From NCBI RefSeq assembly GCF_000972845.2, contig NC_040013.1:6722061-6786060 (forward strand): 64,000 nucleotides of DNA, given 5' to 3'. Source of the stretch: Larimichthys crocea (lineage: Eukaryota > Chordata > Actinopteri > Sciaenidae). Below, piece after piece: positions 27,101-35,521 of this stretch (its first letter is position 1; every line of letters starts with the position of its first letter). Under the pieces are notes generated by a model. That model had not been told where the DNA came from. It did not search any database and was given only the letters and a program-made list of their open reading frames with translations. The position numbers and the translations under genes are program-made.

Positions 27101-29119
27101 GTTGATAGCGTGATAGAAATCTATACTGGCTGCATTGTGGGTATGCTTCCTTTCAAATGCTGCCCCCTTCCATTTCCTCTTTATCTGTCCTCCGAGACTG
27201 ATTTCCCTGCTTCCTCCCTCAAAGCCCTTCAGACTTCATGTCTCCTCTTTCAGCCTCCTTCTTCTCTTTTCCAGGTCGGTTCATAGTTTATATCTCAATT
27301 CCACGTTTAAGATAGCCACTACATCTCTATGTCTCCTTTGAGACGGGTATCCCTCCCTTTGTTTTGTTGGCAGTGTGATTTGTTTACTTGAAATCGCTTA
27401 CTCCCTCCTCGCTGAATTTCAGCATCTCTCCTGTGATGGCGGTCGCCTGGACTCTCTCGCACTTATCTCGCCTCTGTTTTGCTTCTGTGCGAGCCTCTTT
27501 GTGTCTATCAGCATTTTCTTGTCTCAAGCTGCACAGCTGAGCCCTCACCTTTACTGATGCTACCCTTACATCAGTCCTTTAAAGTTTGCTCCCTCAGAGA
27601 CTCACGTTCTATCCAGGTTACCTTCTCGTTTTCGAGACACAAATTCAGTCAGGGCAACTGGGATTTGAAGTAATATATCAAGATATACAATTTAATGCAA
27701 TCCAATACAACAAAGGTGTAATTAATACTACCTTTATCACCTTTTTGTTCAATACCTGTCGTGAATTTGTCAAAGGTGTTTCAACTCCCAGTTTGTATCT
27801 GGAGGTAATACACCTTTACTCGATAACAATAAGTAGCAAGCCAGCTGCCATATTATTAGAGTATTTTCCATAGAGGAATTAACGCAGCTGATCAGCGAGG
27901 GAGCTAAGATCTCATTCAGTTCATTCAATTCAATCATGTAATTAGTTCTCCATGTGTAATTGCCACGATTGTGTCATGGGACTGTGCAGAATCTGCACTC
28001 GTCTGTTTTGATGTGGCATTTCAATCGGACACCTTTTCACCTCTGCCTTTTCATCTACGCACCGCTTCCCTGCAGCACAGGGCTTTGCCTGAGGGCTTTC
28101 ACCACACCGCTTCCTACAATTCTTCGTTTCCTTCTTTCCTTGTGACATAATTACTTTCTTTGTTTTTTTGGAGTCCTCTCTCCTCACAAATCTTTCTTTT
28201 TATCCCAAATTTCTCTTCTCACTTTTTCACTTCCTCCCAACTTTCTCACCATCTCCTTCCGATTTCTATACATAGATATATTTCTGTTTTCTTACTCTAT
28301 TTCCACGATAGCATGATAGATTCAAATACCTTCCCTACCTTTTTCCACCCTTGCTTTTTCCTTGAGGACCGTTTGGGCCCACCCATCTCCCTTCCTCCTC
28401 TTATTGTCTGTCACTCTTTCTCCTTTCACCCATCCTTCTTTCATCTCAATCACTCCCAAGGTGATTTGTGTGGAGCCCATCTTCTCCTTTTCCCTCAATC
28501 CCTCCTAAAATCTCTGAGGTGCCATTCCTACCTAAAAATTCACCCGTTCTTCCCTTCTGGCTCTATCCATCGCTCAAACTATTAGATTCTCCTCCCTCTC
28601 AATCTTTTTTTTTTTCATTCACCCTCGGCTGCCATCTTACTTACTTTACCTCAATCCTTGTGCTCATACCTGCACACAGTTTTTCACATTTCCAATCATC
28701 TTTCCAGCTGTCTGTCTTCCGTGTCCTCTTGCTGTCATATGGTTAACTCCCTTCACTCCTTCTCAATAGCACTTACTACTTAATACCGTCTTATCTGAGG
28801 TGGATGTGCATTCAATCACTCCATCAGTGCAGAGCTAAATCAAAAAAATAAACAAAAATAATACCAATCCCTCCCCAACCTCCTCTCGCCTTCTCTTATT
28901 TCTTACACTCACTGCTTAATCCACCGTTTGGCTGTAGCAACAGACTGTGCTTGTAAATACTGTGGAAACTTTAAATCCATGCAGGCATAATTCATGTACA
29001 GTGCAACAATATTGTGCATGTGCACTAAACAAAACAAGCTTAATAAAAAGACTTCTTCTTCTGCACAAAAAAGATTTACTTATTTTATAAAAACAAGTGT
29101 TATTATATTCATAATATTT

Positions 29120-29139
29120 TTATATATATATATATATAT
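29120..29139. repeat. (TA)10 tract
   Basis: A perfect TA run of about 20 nt followed by a T homopolymer, within intron 5. Confidence 0.9.
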
Positions 29140-29516
29140 TTTTTTTTTAAATGTTCTTGGTGTACACTCAACAAAAATATAATATAAATATCAGTAGCTC
29201 GAGTAGCTCGAGTCCAAGCCACTGACTCATCTCAGACTTACATACTTTGTCTCTCTACATTTGAGCAATTAGCTTTCCAACTAACACAGTTTGACAGTGC
29301 AGAAAGTGTAGAGTTTGTGAGCCATCATTTTTCATGTAAAACAATCAAGACCCTGTGTCCATTAATACTGGTACATGCTACTGGATGGCATTAAATGTTG
29401 CTGTAGATATATCTTGCATTCAGAGTCCAACAGTATTTACTTGCCTCTAGATGTTTTTAGGTTATAAGGCACAGTGTCAAACATTTTTAAACAATCCCCT
29501 CCCTAAAAATCCCATT

Positions 29517-29522
29517 TTTATT
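29517..29522 (-). terminator. Intronic AATAAA motif after the read-through frame
   Basis: AATAAA on the gene strand, 129 nt after the stop that closes the frame running on from exon 5. It could serve intronic polyadenylation of a truncated lrfn4 transcript. It may equally be a chance hexamer in AT-rich DNA. Confidence 0.25.
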
Positions 29523-29650
29523 CCCTCAACATATATCCACTTGCCTTCTCATTCTCCTCTCATCCATATGCACTGACTATCCACCTGTTGGGTTTTAGTG
29601 TCATACAGTGATGGAGATGAATTATTAACTACCTTCGCCCCTCTATCCCT

Positions 29651-29975
29651 TCATCTGTCTCCCCATTCATCCTTCCCTTGAGCTATCCACCCGTCCATGT
29701 ACAAGGTGAACAGTTGCACTACTGAAGTGTCATGCTGTAATGGATAAATATTTAAGGGGTTTTGCATGAAAACAGGATATGCACCTTTTGAGTCAGGTAG
29801 ACACTGACAGTCAGACAAATGATTTGTGGCTGCATGTAGAGAAGCTGATACTGCAAGAAGATAACGGATAGCTTCTGGCAAACATCTAAGCTGCTCCAAA
29901 ACTAACATTTCACCTTGACTTCCAATTGTTTGTAATAGTGAGTAGTGTGTATTACATAACAGAAGTTGAACAGAC
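29651..29975 (-). CDS. lrfn4: Possible read-through extension of lrfn4 exon 5
   Basis: The exon 5 frame does not stop at the donor. It continues for about 108 codons into intron 5 and ends at 29651. The added peptide starts after 'TLIYR' with '[14 protein letters not shown]' and ends '[11 protein letters not shown]'. It has mixed composition, is not low-complexity and carries no membrane span. If the intron is retained and the AATAAA at 29522-29517 is used, the product would lack the rest of FN3, the membrane span and the PDZ ligand. This is a hypothesis: the frame is seen, the transcript is not. Confidence 0.2.
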
Positions 29976-30710
29976 CTGTAGATGAGTGTCTCGTCGGCGG
30001 TGCAGTTGTACTGTATCTGATACATCCAGACAACGTAAGCTGTAGACAAACGGCCCAAATCCCATCGGACCTGAGCTGAAGTTGATGTTACTCCTTGTAC
30101 CCCAACCAGCCTTCCTTCCTCCTCGTCCCCCTCGTCGTCCTCCATGCTCCCTCCGTCAGCCGTCTCCCCTTCGGGGGCCCTGCTAGTGACGCCCTCGTCG
30201 TCCTCACCTCCACCTTTTTTCCCGTCCTCCACTTCTCCGCCACGTCCTGCGCCGTTGTTAATCCCTCCGTTTTTCCCTGTGCTGATATCCGAAGAGCCCG
30301 GATCGGTCCGTAAAATCCCATTGGTCACATTCCTGTTGCTTTTGGTGTTCACGTTGTTATTCCCTGTGTTTCCACCTGCTCCTCCCCTGTGAGGAAGAGG
30401 GATTATTTTCAGGTCCACAGTGGCCGTCGCTTCGCCTGCTGCATTTATTGCGATACATGTGTATGCCCCGTCATCCCGGGCTACTGTTACTAAGATATCC
30501 AAGGTCCCATTGCTGAAGGAGCTGGTCCGGGATGAATTCGCAATGATGCGGTCATCTGGTGAAACCCAGTGGATTACTGGCTCAGGGTCGCCAATGGCAC
30601 GGCATTTTAGCGTGGCTCTCTGGCCCTCCAGCACCCACAGCTTATGAGTGTGACGGGTGATGAGAGGTGGTTCACAAGTAAACTCCTCCTCAGGAATTGA
30701 CCAGAAATAT
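29976..30710 (-). CDS. lrfn4: lrfn4 exon 5: Ig domain, linker, first part of FN3
   Basis: The acceptor is a very pyrimidine-rich ...CTGAG-type site ending CTCTCAG|ATATTTC. Entry is phase 2 (AG|A Arg) and exit is phase 2 (AG|). Residues about 362-605. '[17 protein letters not shown]' closes the LRRCT. The Ig domain follows, with cysteines in 'TLKCRAIG' and '[14 protein letters not shown]', and N-glycosylation sequons NSS and NGT. Next comes a Gly/Asn-rich then Glu/Asp-rich linker (from 'PHRGGAGG' through 'DDEGDEEEG') of about 95 residues, and then FN3 starting near '[18 protein letters not shown]' to '[17 protein letters not shown]'. The linker appears about twice as long as in human LRFN4 as I recall it. 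Plus-strand frames over this exon are antisense shadows. Confidence 0.95.
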
Positions 30711-30919
30711 CTGAGAGACAACGGGAGGGAAGAGAGACGAAGCCAATGAGAGAGAGAGAGGGAAAGAGAGAGAGACACAGAGAAAAAGAGAGAGAGAGAG
30801 GAAGATCCCTTTTTGGCAAAGTACAGGCATTTGTCTTGCTTTATCCCTCTGAGGTAGGGTTGGCAGATTAAGGTAATTCATTAATCAAAAGATCCATGTG
30901 CCCCTTTCTATCAATTTAA

Positions 30920-31070
30920 GGGTAAAGTTCAGTAACACAGTCTAAACAATTTCCCATGCTTCACTGCAGAATAGTGGCCTAGGTAAAGAGTAATTAATGG
31001 TGACAGATATGACAGATGACAACAACAGATGCTCATTTTCCTCCTTAATCCTTTGTTTTCACTCCATCCT
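30920..31070 (+). repeat. Segment shared with intron 2, copy A
   Basis: Aligns by eye with 33056-33205. The strongest identity is 'AAAGAGTAATTAATG' and 'CAACAACAGATGCTCATTTT', in the same orientation and with similar spacing. It is about 210-360 bp upstream (gene sense) of the exon 5 acceptor. Confidence 0.7.
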
Positions 31071-31154
31071 TTTGACTTTAGGGTTAGAATGGCAAAAAGT
31101 CTTGTGGGGAGATGCAGGCAGGTGGTTTCAGAATAATGACTACAGCAATATCAC

Positions 31155-31336
31155 AACTCAGTCCTTAAGGCCTACCTGTCCTACGGGTTTTTGCTCCAGT
31201 TCTATTCTTGCATACATGATGATCCAATTAAGGTGTCAAAAAATGTGAGATCCATAATTGGATGTGTGCTAAAACAGGGCCAGAGCGAAAATCTGAAGGA
31301 CAGATTGGGCTTTGAGACAAGGTTGGGAAATACTGA
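31155..31336. mobile_element. Palindromic MITE in intron 4
   Basis: Two inverted arms are seen. 31160-31200 reads 'CAGTCCTTAAGGCCTACCTG', and 31279-31320 includes 'CTGAAGGACAGATTGGGC', whose complement matches the first arm at roughly 70% by eye. 'AGGTTGGGAAATACTGA' follows at the end. This arrangement is the familiar teleost palindromic nonautonomous element with 'CCTGCAGGTTTTTGTTCC' arms. The family name is uncertain. Confidence 0.55.
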
Positions 31337-31407
31337 TGTGTGATATTCAGTTCGACTTAACACATCATTCAGCTAGTGGTTAACTGATTGGAAAAGTTGA
31401 TGTTTAC

Positions 31408-31569
31408 CTTCCAGCGAGGTGAGCAGGTGTGGCACAAGTTTCCATGTCATCTCCACGGATAAGCCGCCGTAACCATAGCAGTTCGCAATTGCAGTGCAGC
31501 GGGTTCCCACCAAAATTTAAGCTTATGACAGCATTGTAGGGGGTGGGACTTATTGCACCTGTCTGGGAC
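31408..31569 (-). CDS. lrfn4: lrfn4 exon 4: LRRCT cap
   Basis: 162 nt, acceptor TTCTTCTTCAG|GTCCCAG, donor GGAAG|GTAAAC, entry and exit phase 2. It encodes residues about 308-360. A short linker '[19 protein letters not shown]' leads into the LRR C-terminal cap, '[17 protein letters not shown]' then '[17 protein letters not shown]'. This contains the CxC pair and the third cap cysteine; the fourth (EFTCEPP) lies in exon 5. The match to the LRFN family cap is very close, which fixes the splice sites. The LRRCT caps the hydrophobic core of the extracellular solenoid. Confidence 0.93.
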
Positions 31570-32716
31570 CTGAAGAAGAAATAAAAAAGACCATCAGTTT
31601 AACTACAGAAATGTGTAAGCTTTAATGTTAAATTAAAAAAAGTCTACATTCTTTATTAATTTGACTTGAAGATAGACATTGATCCACTTTCATGAATGTA
31701 TCTTCCTTCATATTTTGTTGAAGTTTGAGCGCTAAAGTCCAAATTGCACAATCTTATTAACATTTGATTTCTTCCTGGTCAAGGTCATTTTTTTCCCCTT
31801 TGCTTTTAAATTTACACCAGCGTACCTTTTTCTCACTCATATTTTTAGTTTCCTTATTGCTATGTAACTGTTGATTGTGATTCAAAGGAACAAAAATCAT
31901 TTTCCTATAAAGTGAAGTCTTGGCAACAGCAGGTTTAGAAGAGCTTGCTGCTCAACAGGCGATTACAAACCAACCCAGGAGCAATACTTGGCAGTGGTGC
32001 TGTTATAAGCGTTTTGCAGCAGGTCTGTGCAAATTAAATTTAGAGTCATTTACAGATGCCAAGGATGAAAACAAAACTCTGTTAATCGTACTTCCTTAGC
32101 TGGTTTCTGGAATGTGGCCTGCAAACCTTGGGCTGTAATACCACATACAGTATATGAAATGGGTGACTGTTATAGCATAATAGCTCAAACACATTTATAA
32201 TTTTCTGTTTATTCCCATGACAAGTCAGACCGCACAACCCCAGAGCCAGTTTCATAGATGGCTCTGTGAGCTAGTTATTTCTGAGTTGGTTGCAGCTTAG
32301 TTGGAACCTCTACTCCAAGTGTGATTTTCTTTTCTAAACCTCCCTCATTACCTACCACCACTATTTATCTAGCCAATAAGTGGGCATGGGAGACCTGCAA
32401 GGTCCTTATTTATTCACCTTGCTGCCACTCGCTCCTTTGGCCTTCTTTGCCACATAGTGTGCAAGCTGCTGCCTCCTTTCTATATGAGCAGCAAGGGGAA
32501 ATAACAAGATACCATAGGGTTTTGTTCCTCATATATGGACTGTGGAATAATAAGAATGCACAGCACATTCTGTGCATATGAGTATATGTGTGACATTGTC
32601 TCCCTGTGATTCAGTGCTCTTGTTAAAAACCACTTTGGTGGCAGTGATGTCTGCCACAGAATATTCCCACTAAGCCACTTCTTAGAGAAACATAAAAGAC
32701 GAAGCTTAAAAGCTAC
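31570..32716 (-). other. lrfn4: lrfn4 intron 3 (1,147 bp)
   Basis: Donor GCAAG|GTAGCT, acceptor CTTCTTCAG. AT-rich and non-repetitive to the eye, with no other gene or recognisable element. Confidence 0.8.
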
Positions 32717-32887
32717 CTTGCAAAGAGGGGATCAGGAGGCAGGGTTCGGAGCCTGTTGGAGGTCATATCCAGCCTTGCAAGTTTGTACAGCTCTCCAAAC
32801 ACTCCTTCGGCTATGTGGTCTATCAGGTTATGGTCCAGGTTGAGAGTGTGCAGACTGGCCATGTTCTGAATGGACTCCCACGGTACC
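32717..32887 (-). CDS. lrfn4: lrfn4 exon 3: middle LRRs
   Basis: 171 nt, acceptor ATTGCTACAG|GGTACCG, donor TTTGCAAG|GTAGCT, entry and exit phase 2. It encodes residues about 251-306. '[20 protein letters not shown]' continues '[20 protein letters not shown]' and ends '[16 protein letters not shown]'. Two complete LRR units of the LxxLxLxxN type are visible, and the segment ends just before the LRRCT linker. It matches the corresponding LRFN region almost without gaps. Confidence 0.94.
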
Positions 32888-33055
32888 CTGTAGCAATAAA
32901 AAAAGAGGAATATTTAGAGATGAATGTGAGATTCATTGAATCACTGGACTTGCCAGATGGTCATTTGGGTTTGTAAACGCCGATTCATCACTCAGATGGT
33001 TAGTGTCTGTTGAAGGTAAACTGACAGTATAGGGATGCGTGTGCTGCTATTCCAT

Positions 33056-33205
33056 TAAAGTTTACCATCTAAGTTCTGAGCACTTTGCTGTTGCTTTGCA
33101 GGAAACGGGAATAAGCAAAGAGTAATTAATGAGATAGCGGTGACAGACAACAACAACAGATGCTCATTTTCCTTCACAATCCGTTTCTTTTTCACCAGTC
33201 CCATC
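33056..33205 (+). repeat. Segment shared with intron 4, copy B
   Basis: Diverged copy of 30920-31070, with shared blocks 'AAAGAGTAATTAATG' and 'CAACAACAGATGCTCATTTT'. It is about 170-320 bp upstream (gene sense) of the exon 3 acceptor. Confidence 0.7.
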
Positions 33206-33780
33206 TGTGACCCATTGCTGTTGTCATTTAGTATTCCTTTTGTACAGATAGTCACTTAACAACTGTCTCTGAACATATTAGTGAGTCAAATCTGCCAACT
33301 GACAACAGGCAAAACAGAATATATGTGAAGTAATGCGTTTTATTTTTGCAGTCAGGGTCATATTGACACTGTTTGCATCTTGTGCTCTGTTTCAAGGTGT
33401 TGGCTCAAAGTATGTTTGTCAGAGTATACGTGTACTTTGCACCATGTGACGAACAAGTTAAATCCCAAGCTCATTTGTTTGGTGAGAAGAATACGTTCGT
33501 TTGTTTGTCGTCAAATTAATAGTTATTTGAGTCACTGATAAAAAGTTGCTAAATTACAAGAACTGTAGAATGTCTCTAGATGATAGGCCTATATGGTATA
33601 CATTTTTAATGAACGAAGACTGGCAATTCTCATCTTTGCTGCACTGCACAACAGAAGATTAACCACGTCAGATCAGGTGAGGTTCCAGAGTTGCTCTGTA
33701 AAACTCTGCTGAAAGCAGTATTTGAAAAAATCTAAGCTGCAGGGAGACACCAGGTGTTCCTCACTTTCCTTCCCAATTAA

Positions 33781-33812
33781 ATTATCCAGGTGGGCCTCCC
33801 CACCTGGATAAT
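33781..33812. repeat. Perfect 14-bp inverted repeat with 4-nt loop
   Basis: Arm ATTATCCAGGTGGG at 33781-33794, loop CCTC, arm CCCACCTGGATAAT at 33799-33812. The arms are exact reverse complements. Each carries a CAGGTG/CACCTG E-box core. Confidence 0.95.
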
Positions 33813-34601
33813 CTCTTCCCGTGTCTGCAAAGTTCTCATTTGACATGATTTGTTTCCAGTTTTTAACCTTGATAGGAAAGAATCAGTGATGCAAGTCTTG
33901 AGGGTGTAATTTAACCTGCAACAAAGGGCAAACAGCAGTTGCTAATGTATGCGCCACTAAAACTCTTTATACTTTTCTTATGGCTTGGTGGAGTTTGGAG
34001 AGAGGCCAGAGAACTCCTGTAGAGGAGACAAATGAAAAACCTTAATCAGAGCTGACAGCCAAAAGCTGCTGAATTCATCAACGCAGCGAGACACTATGAA
34101 GAGAACAGGGGTTTGATAGAGAATATCATTATTGTTTTGACTTATTACTTAGTCCAGAAGAATAGTTAGTGATGCTGTAAGAGTCTTCATTGTCCTAAAT
34201 AGAGATGAGTGGAATACTTCACAGTGCGCTGAAGGAGGATCCATATGGAATAGTTATAGCAATGCATGCTTACGCCATGGAGTGAGTCCAGGCGGGCACT
34301 CATCAAATCTTAACAAAATCGAAGTCAAAGAAAATTAGCACCTCATCAAAATTGATTCGCTTTCAGTTTCTGAGCTTTTCGTCCTCTCCTTCCAGCCTCA
34401 GCAATTTGAGCTGGTCTCTCTTCATTGTGTTTGCTGACTCCTGTGTGATCATAAAAAGCGTTTCCACTGTGCCTTGAAATTTTGGGAGCCGAGCTGTGCG
34501 TCTGCAGCGCACACTTGAGACTGAGACCTGAGCGCAGTGAACTCTAGAGCATTGTAATGTGTTTCCACTTTACAAAGCAGAACAGACAAAAAAAGGCTTA
34601 C

Positions 34602-34764
34602 CTCCTGAGGTTATTGTAAGACATGTCGAGGTCTTCCAGTGTGAGCAAGAAGTCATCAAAGGCCTGGACAGAGACTTTGACCAGCTGGTTGTTGTTGACG
34701 ATCAGGTGTTGCAGATTGACCAAACCTGCGAGGTCCCTGGGTCCAAGTATAGTCAAGCGATTAC
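34602..34764 (-). CDS. lrfn4: lrfn4 exon 2: LRR units
   Basis: 163 nt, acceptor TTTGTGTCTAG|GTAATCG, entry phase 1 (G|GT Gly), exit phase 2, donor AGGAG|GTAAGC. It encodes residues about 197-249. '[20 protein letters not shown]' continues '[20 protein letters not shown]' and then '[13 protein letters not shown]'. These are two LRR units with the asparagine ladder (LIVNNN, LDMSYNN). The match to LRFN proteins is continuous across both junctions. Confidence 0.94.
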
Positions 34765-34909
34765 CTAGACACAAATATAAATAATGCCACTTAAAGGTTT
34801 TAATTCAGTGTTTTCATCAACTTGATGCACGCAAATGATCTAATTGTAATATCCAAGTAGTTTAAGTTATCAGAAGTGTAGTTATCTTAAGATAGTTGTT
34901 TTGCCTCAC
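34765..34909 (-). other. lrfn4: lrfn4 intron 1 (145 bp)
   Basis: A short intron with donor GATG|GTGAGG and acceptor GTCTAG. It interrupts an LRR immediately after 'SLHLDG'. The frame closes six codons past the donor, so retention would truncate the protein. Confidence 0.88.
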
Positions 34910-35495
34910 CATCCAGATGCAACGAGCGCAAACTCTCAAGGTCAGCAAAAGCCATTGGTCGGATCGAGTGGATGGTGTTCCTCGACAGAGTCAGATCTAC
35001 CAAACCAGTCATGTTGACAAAGTCAGTCCCGCCCACTTCTGTGATGAAGTTGTCAGCCAGTCGCAGCTCGACAGTGCGGCGGTCAACGTGCGGGGGGACA
35101 AACAGGAGGCCCTTGTCGGCACAGAGTGTGCTGAGCGACTCTGAAAGGTTTCGACACACGCAGTGGAAGGGACAGGCCGAGACCACACCCCACGTCTCCC
35201 CCGCTCCGATTAGAGAAGGCAGCAGGCAGCATGTGACCAGAGTCAGCCAGTGAAACACCGGGAAAGGGACAGAGTCGGGAAGGGTTCTTTTCGTAGTCCT
35301 GGGGCAGGCGCAGTGGACGAGATGGGATGAGGAGGGCAAAGATGAGACAAGGAGAGGGGGGAGAAGAGGGAGAGAGAGAATGGATGGAGGGAAGAGGGAA
35401 GGGACGGTGGAACGTTCTGCCCTTTGTTCGGGGTGGAGGTGTGTGTGGGGCAGGTGTTTTTGTCTGCGGGGATTGAGGGGTAGGGGGACAGGCAT
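34910..35495 (-). CDS. lrfn4: lrfn4 exon 1: leader, LRRNT, first LRRs
   Basis: The ATG at 35495 has A at -3 and is the first Met after an acceptor (TCTCTCTCCAG at 35522). This start gives a leader of about 107 residues, much longer than the roughly 15-25 expected. A hydrophobic stretch '[20 protein letters not shown]' (residues about 80-99) looks like the core of the true signal peptide. LRRNT cysteines are at about 108, 112, 114 and 125 ('[19 protein letters not shown]'), followed by '[20 protein letters not shown]' and LRRs to 'SLRSLHLDG'. A second acceptor, CTGCCCCAG|GACTACG with the exon starting at 35298, sits behind a pyrimidine-rich tract. If it is used, the start Met is in an unseen upstream exon. 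The 3' part is certain, the start is not. Confidence 0.8.
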
Positions 35496-35521
35496 GGTAG
35501 AACGCCTGGCGATCCACAGAC
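35496..35521 (-). other. lrfn4: Possible 5' UTR piece of lrfn4 exon 1
   Basis: 26 nt between the candidate acceptor at 35522-35523 (CAG preceded by a C/T-rich run) and the ATG at 35495. It is valid only if this acceptor, and not the one before 35298, is used. Confidence 0.35.

Larger units (their letters stand above)
19823..29975 (-). other. lrfn4: lrfn4 intron 5 (about 10.2 kb)
   Basis: The donor is CAG|GTCTGT (GT at 29975-29974), weak at positions +3 and +4. The acceptor is a good CTCTTCCCTCTTCAG. The intron interrupts the FN3 domain after 'ETLIYR', a position I believe is shared across LRFN genes. Contents are a teleost repeat at 20150-20340, pyrimidine-rich plus-strand blocks at about 23040-23740, 24420-25130, 26830-27360 and 28150-28760, short CA and TA microsatellites (24105-24122, 29120-29139), and ordinary AT-rich DNA elsewhere. 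The open frame continuing from exon 5 occupies 29975-29651. No other gene is recognisable inside. Confidence 0.8.
30711..31407 (-). other. lrfn4: lrfn4 intron 4 (697 bp)
   Basis: The donor is AAG|GTAAAC and the acceptor CTCAG, with an unusually long pyrimidine tract on the gene strand of about 100 nt (30711-30815). The intron contains a diverged segment shared with intron 2 (30920-31070) and a palindromic repeat element (31155-31336). It lies exactly between the LRRCT-coding exon and the exon carrying the Ig domain. Confidence 0.85.
32888..34601 (-). other. lrfn4: lrfn4 intron 2 (1,714 bp)
   Basis: Donor AGGAG|GTAAGC, acceptor TTGCTACAG. It contains the segment shared with intron 4 (33056-33205) and a perfect 14-bp inverted repeat at 33781-33812. 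The rest is ordinary AT-rich DNA. Confidence 0.85.
18484..35521 (-). other. lrfn4: lrfn4 gene span (SALM3-type synaptic adhesion protein)
   Basis: Gene-level entry for six exons that splice in frame on the minus strand. The joined CDS is 3,156 nt including the stop, giving 1,051 residues if the ATG at 35495 is used. Domain order is LRRNT-LRRs-LRRCT-Ig-FN3-TM-tail, the LRFN/SALM plan. LRFN4 is preferred over LRFN1, 2, 3 and 5. The N-terminal text '[20 protein letters not shown]', the junction 'ETLIYR|ILPS', the tail motif 'RRSQSLHGML' and the C-terminus 'EELEESVV' follow LRFN4 as I remember it, whereas LRFN1 and LRFN2 end in ESTV and LRFN3 and LRFN5 lack a PDZ ligand. In mammals LRFN4 is a postsynaptic membrane protein that binds presynaptic LAR-type receptor phosphatases and PSD-95 family scaffolds. 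Whether this is the a or b teleost copy cannot be told. No neighbouring gene was found in the window. Confidence 0.9.

Noticed and set aside
30095..30647. Plus-strand frames over lrfn4 exon 5
   Set aside because: Antisense shadows of the Ig/linker exon.
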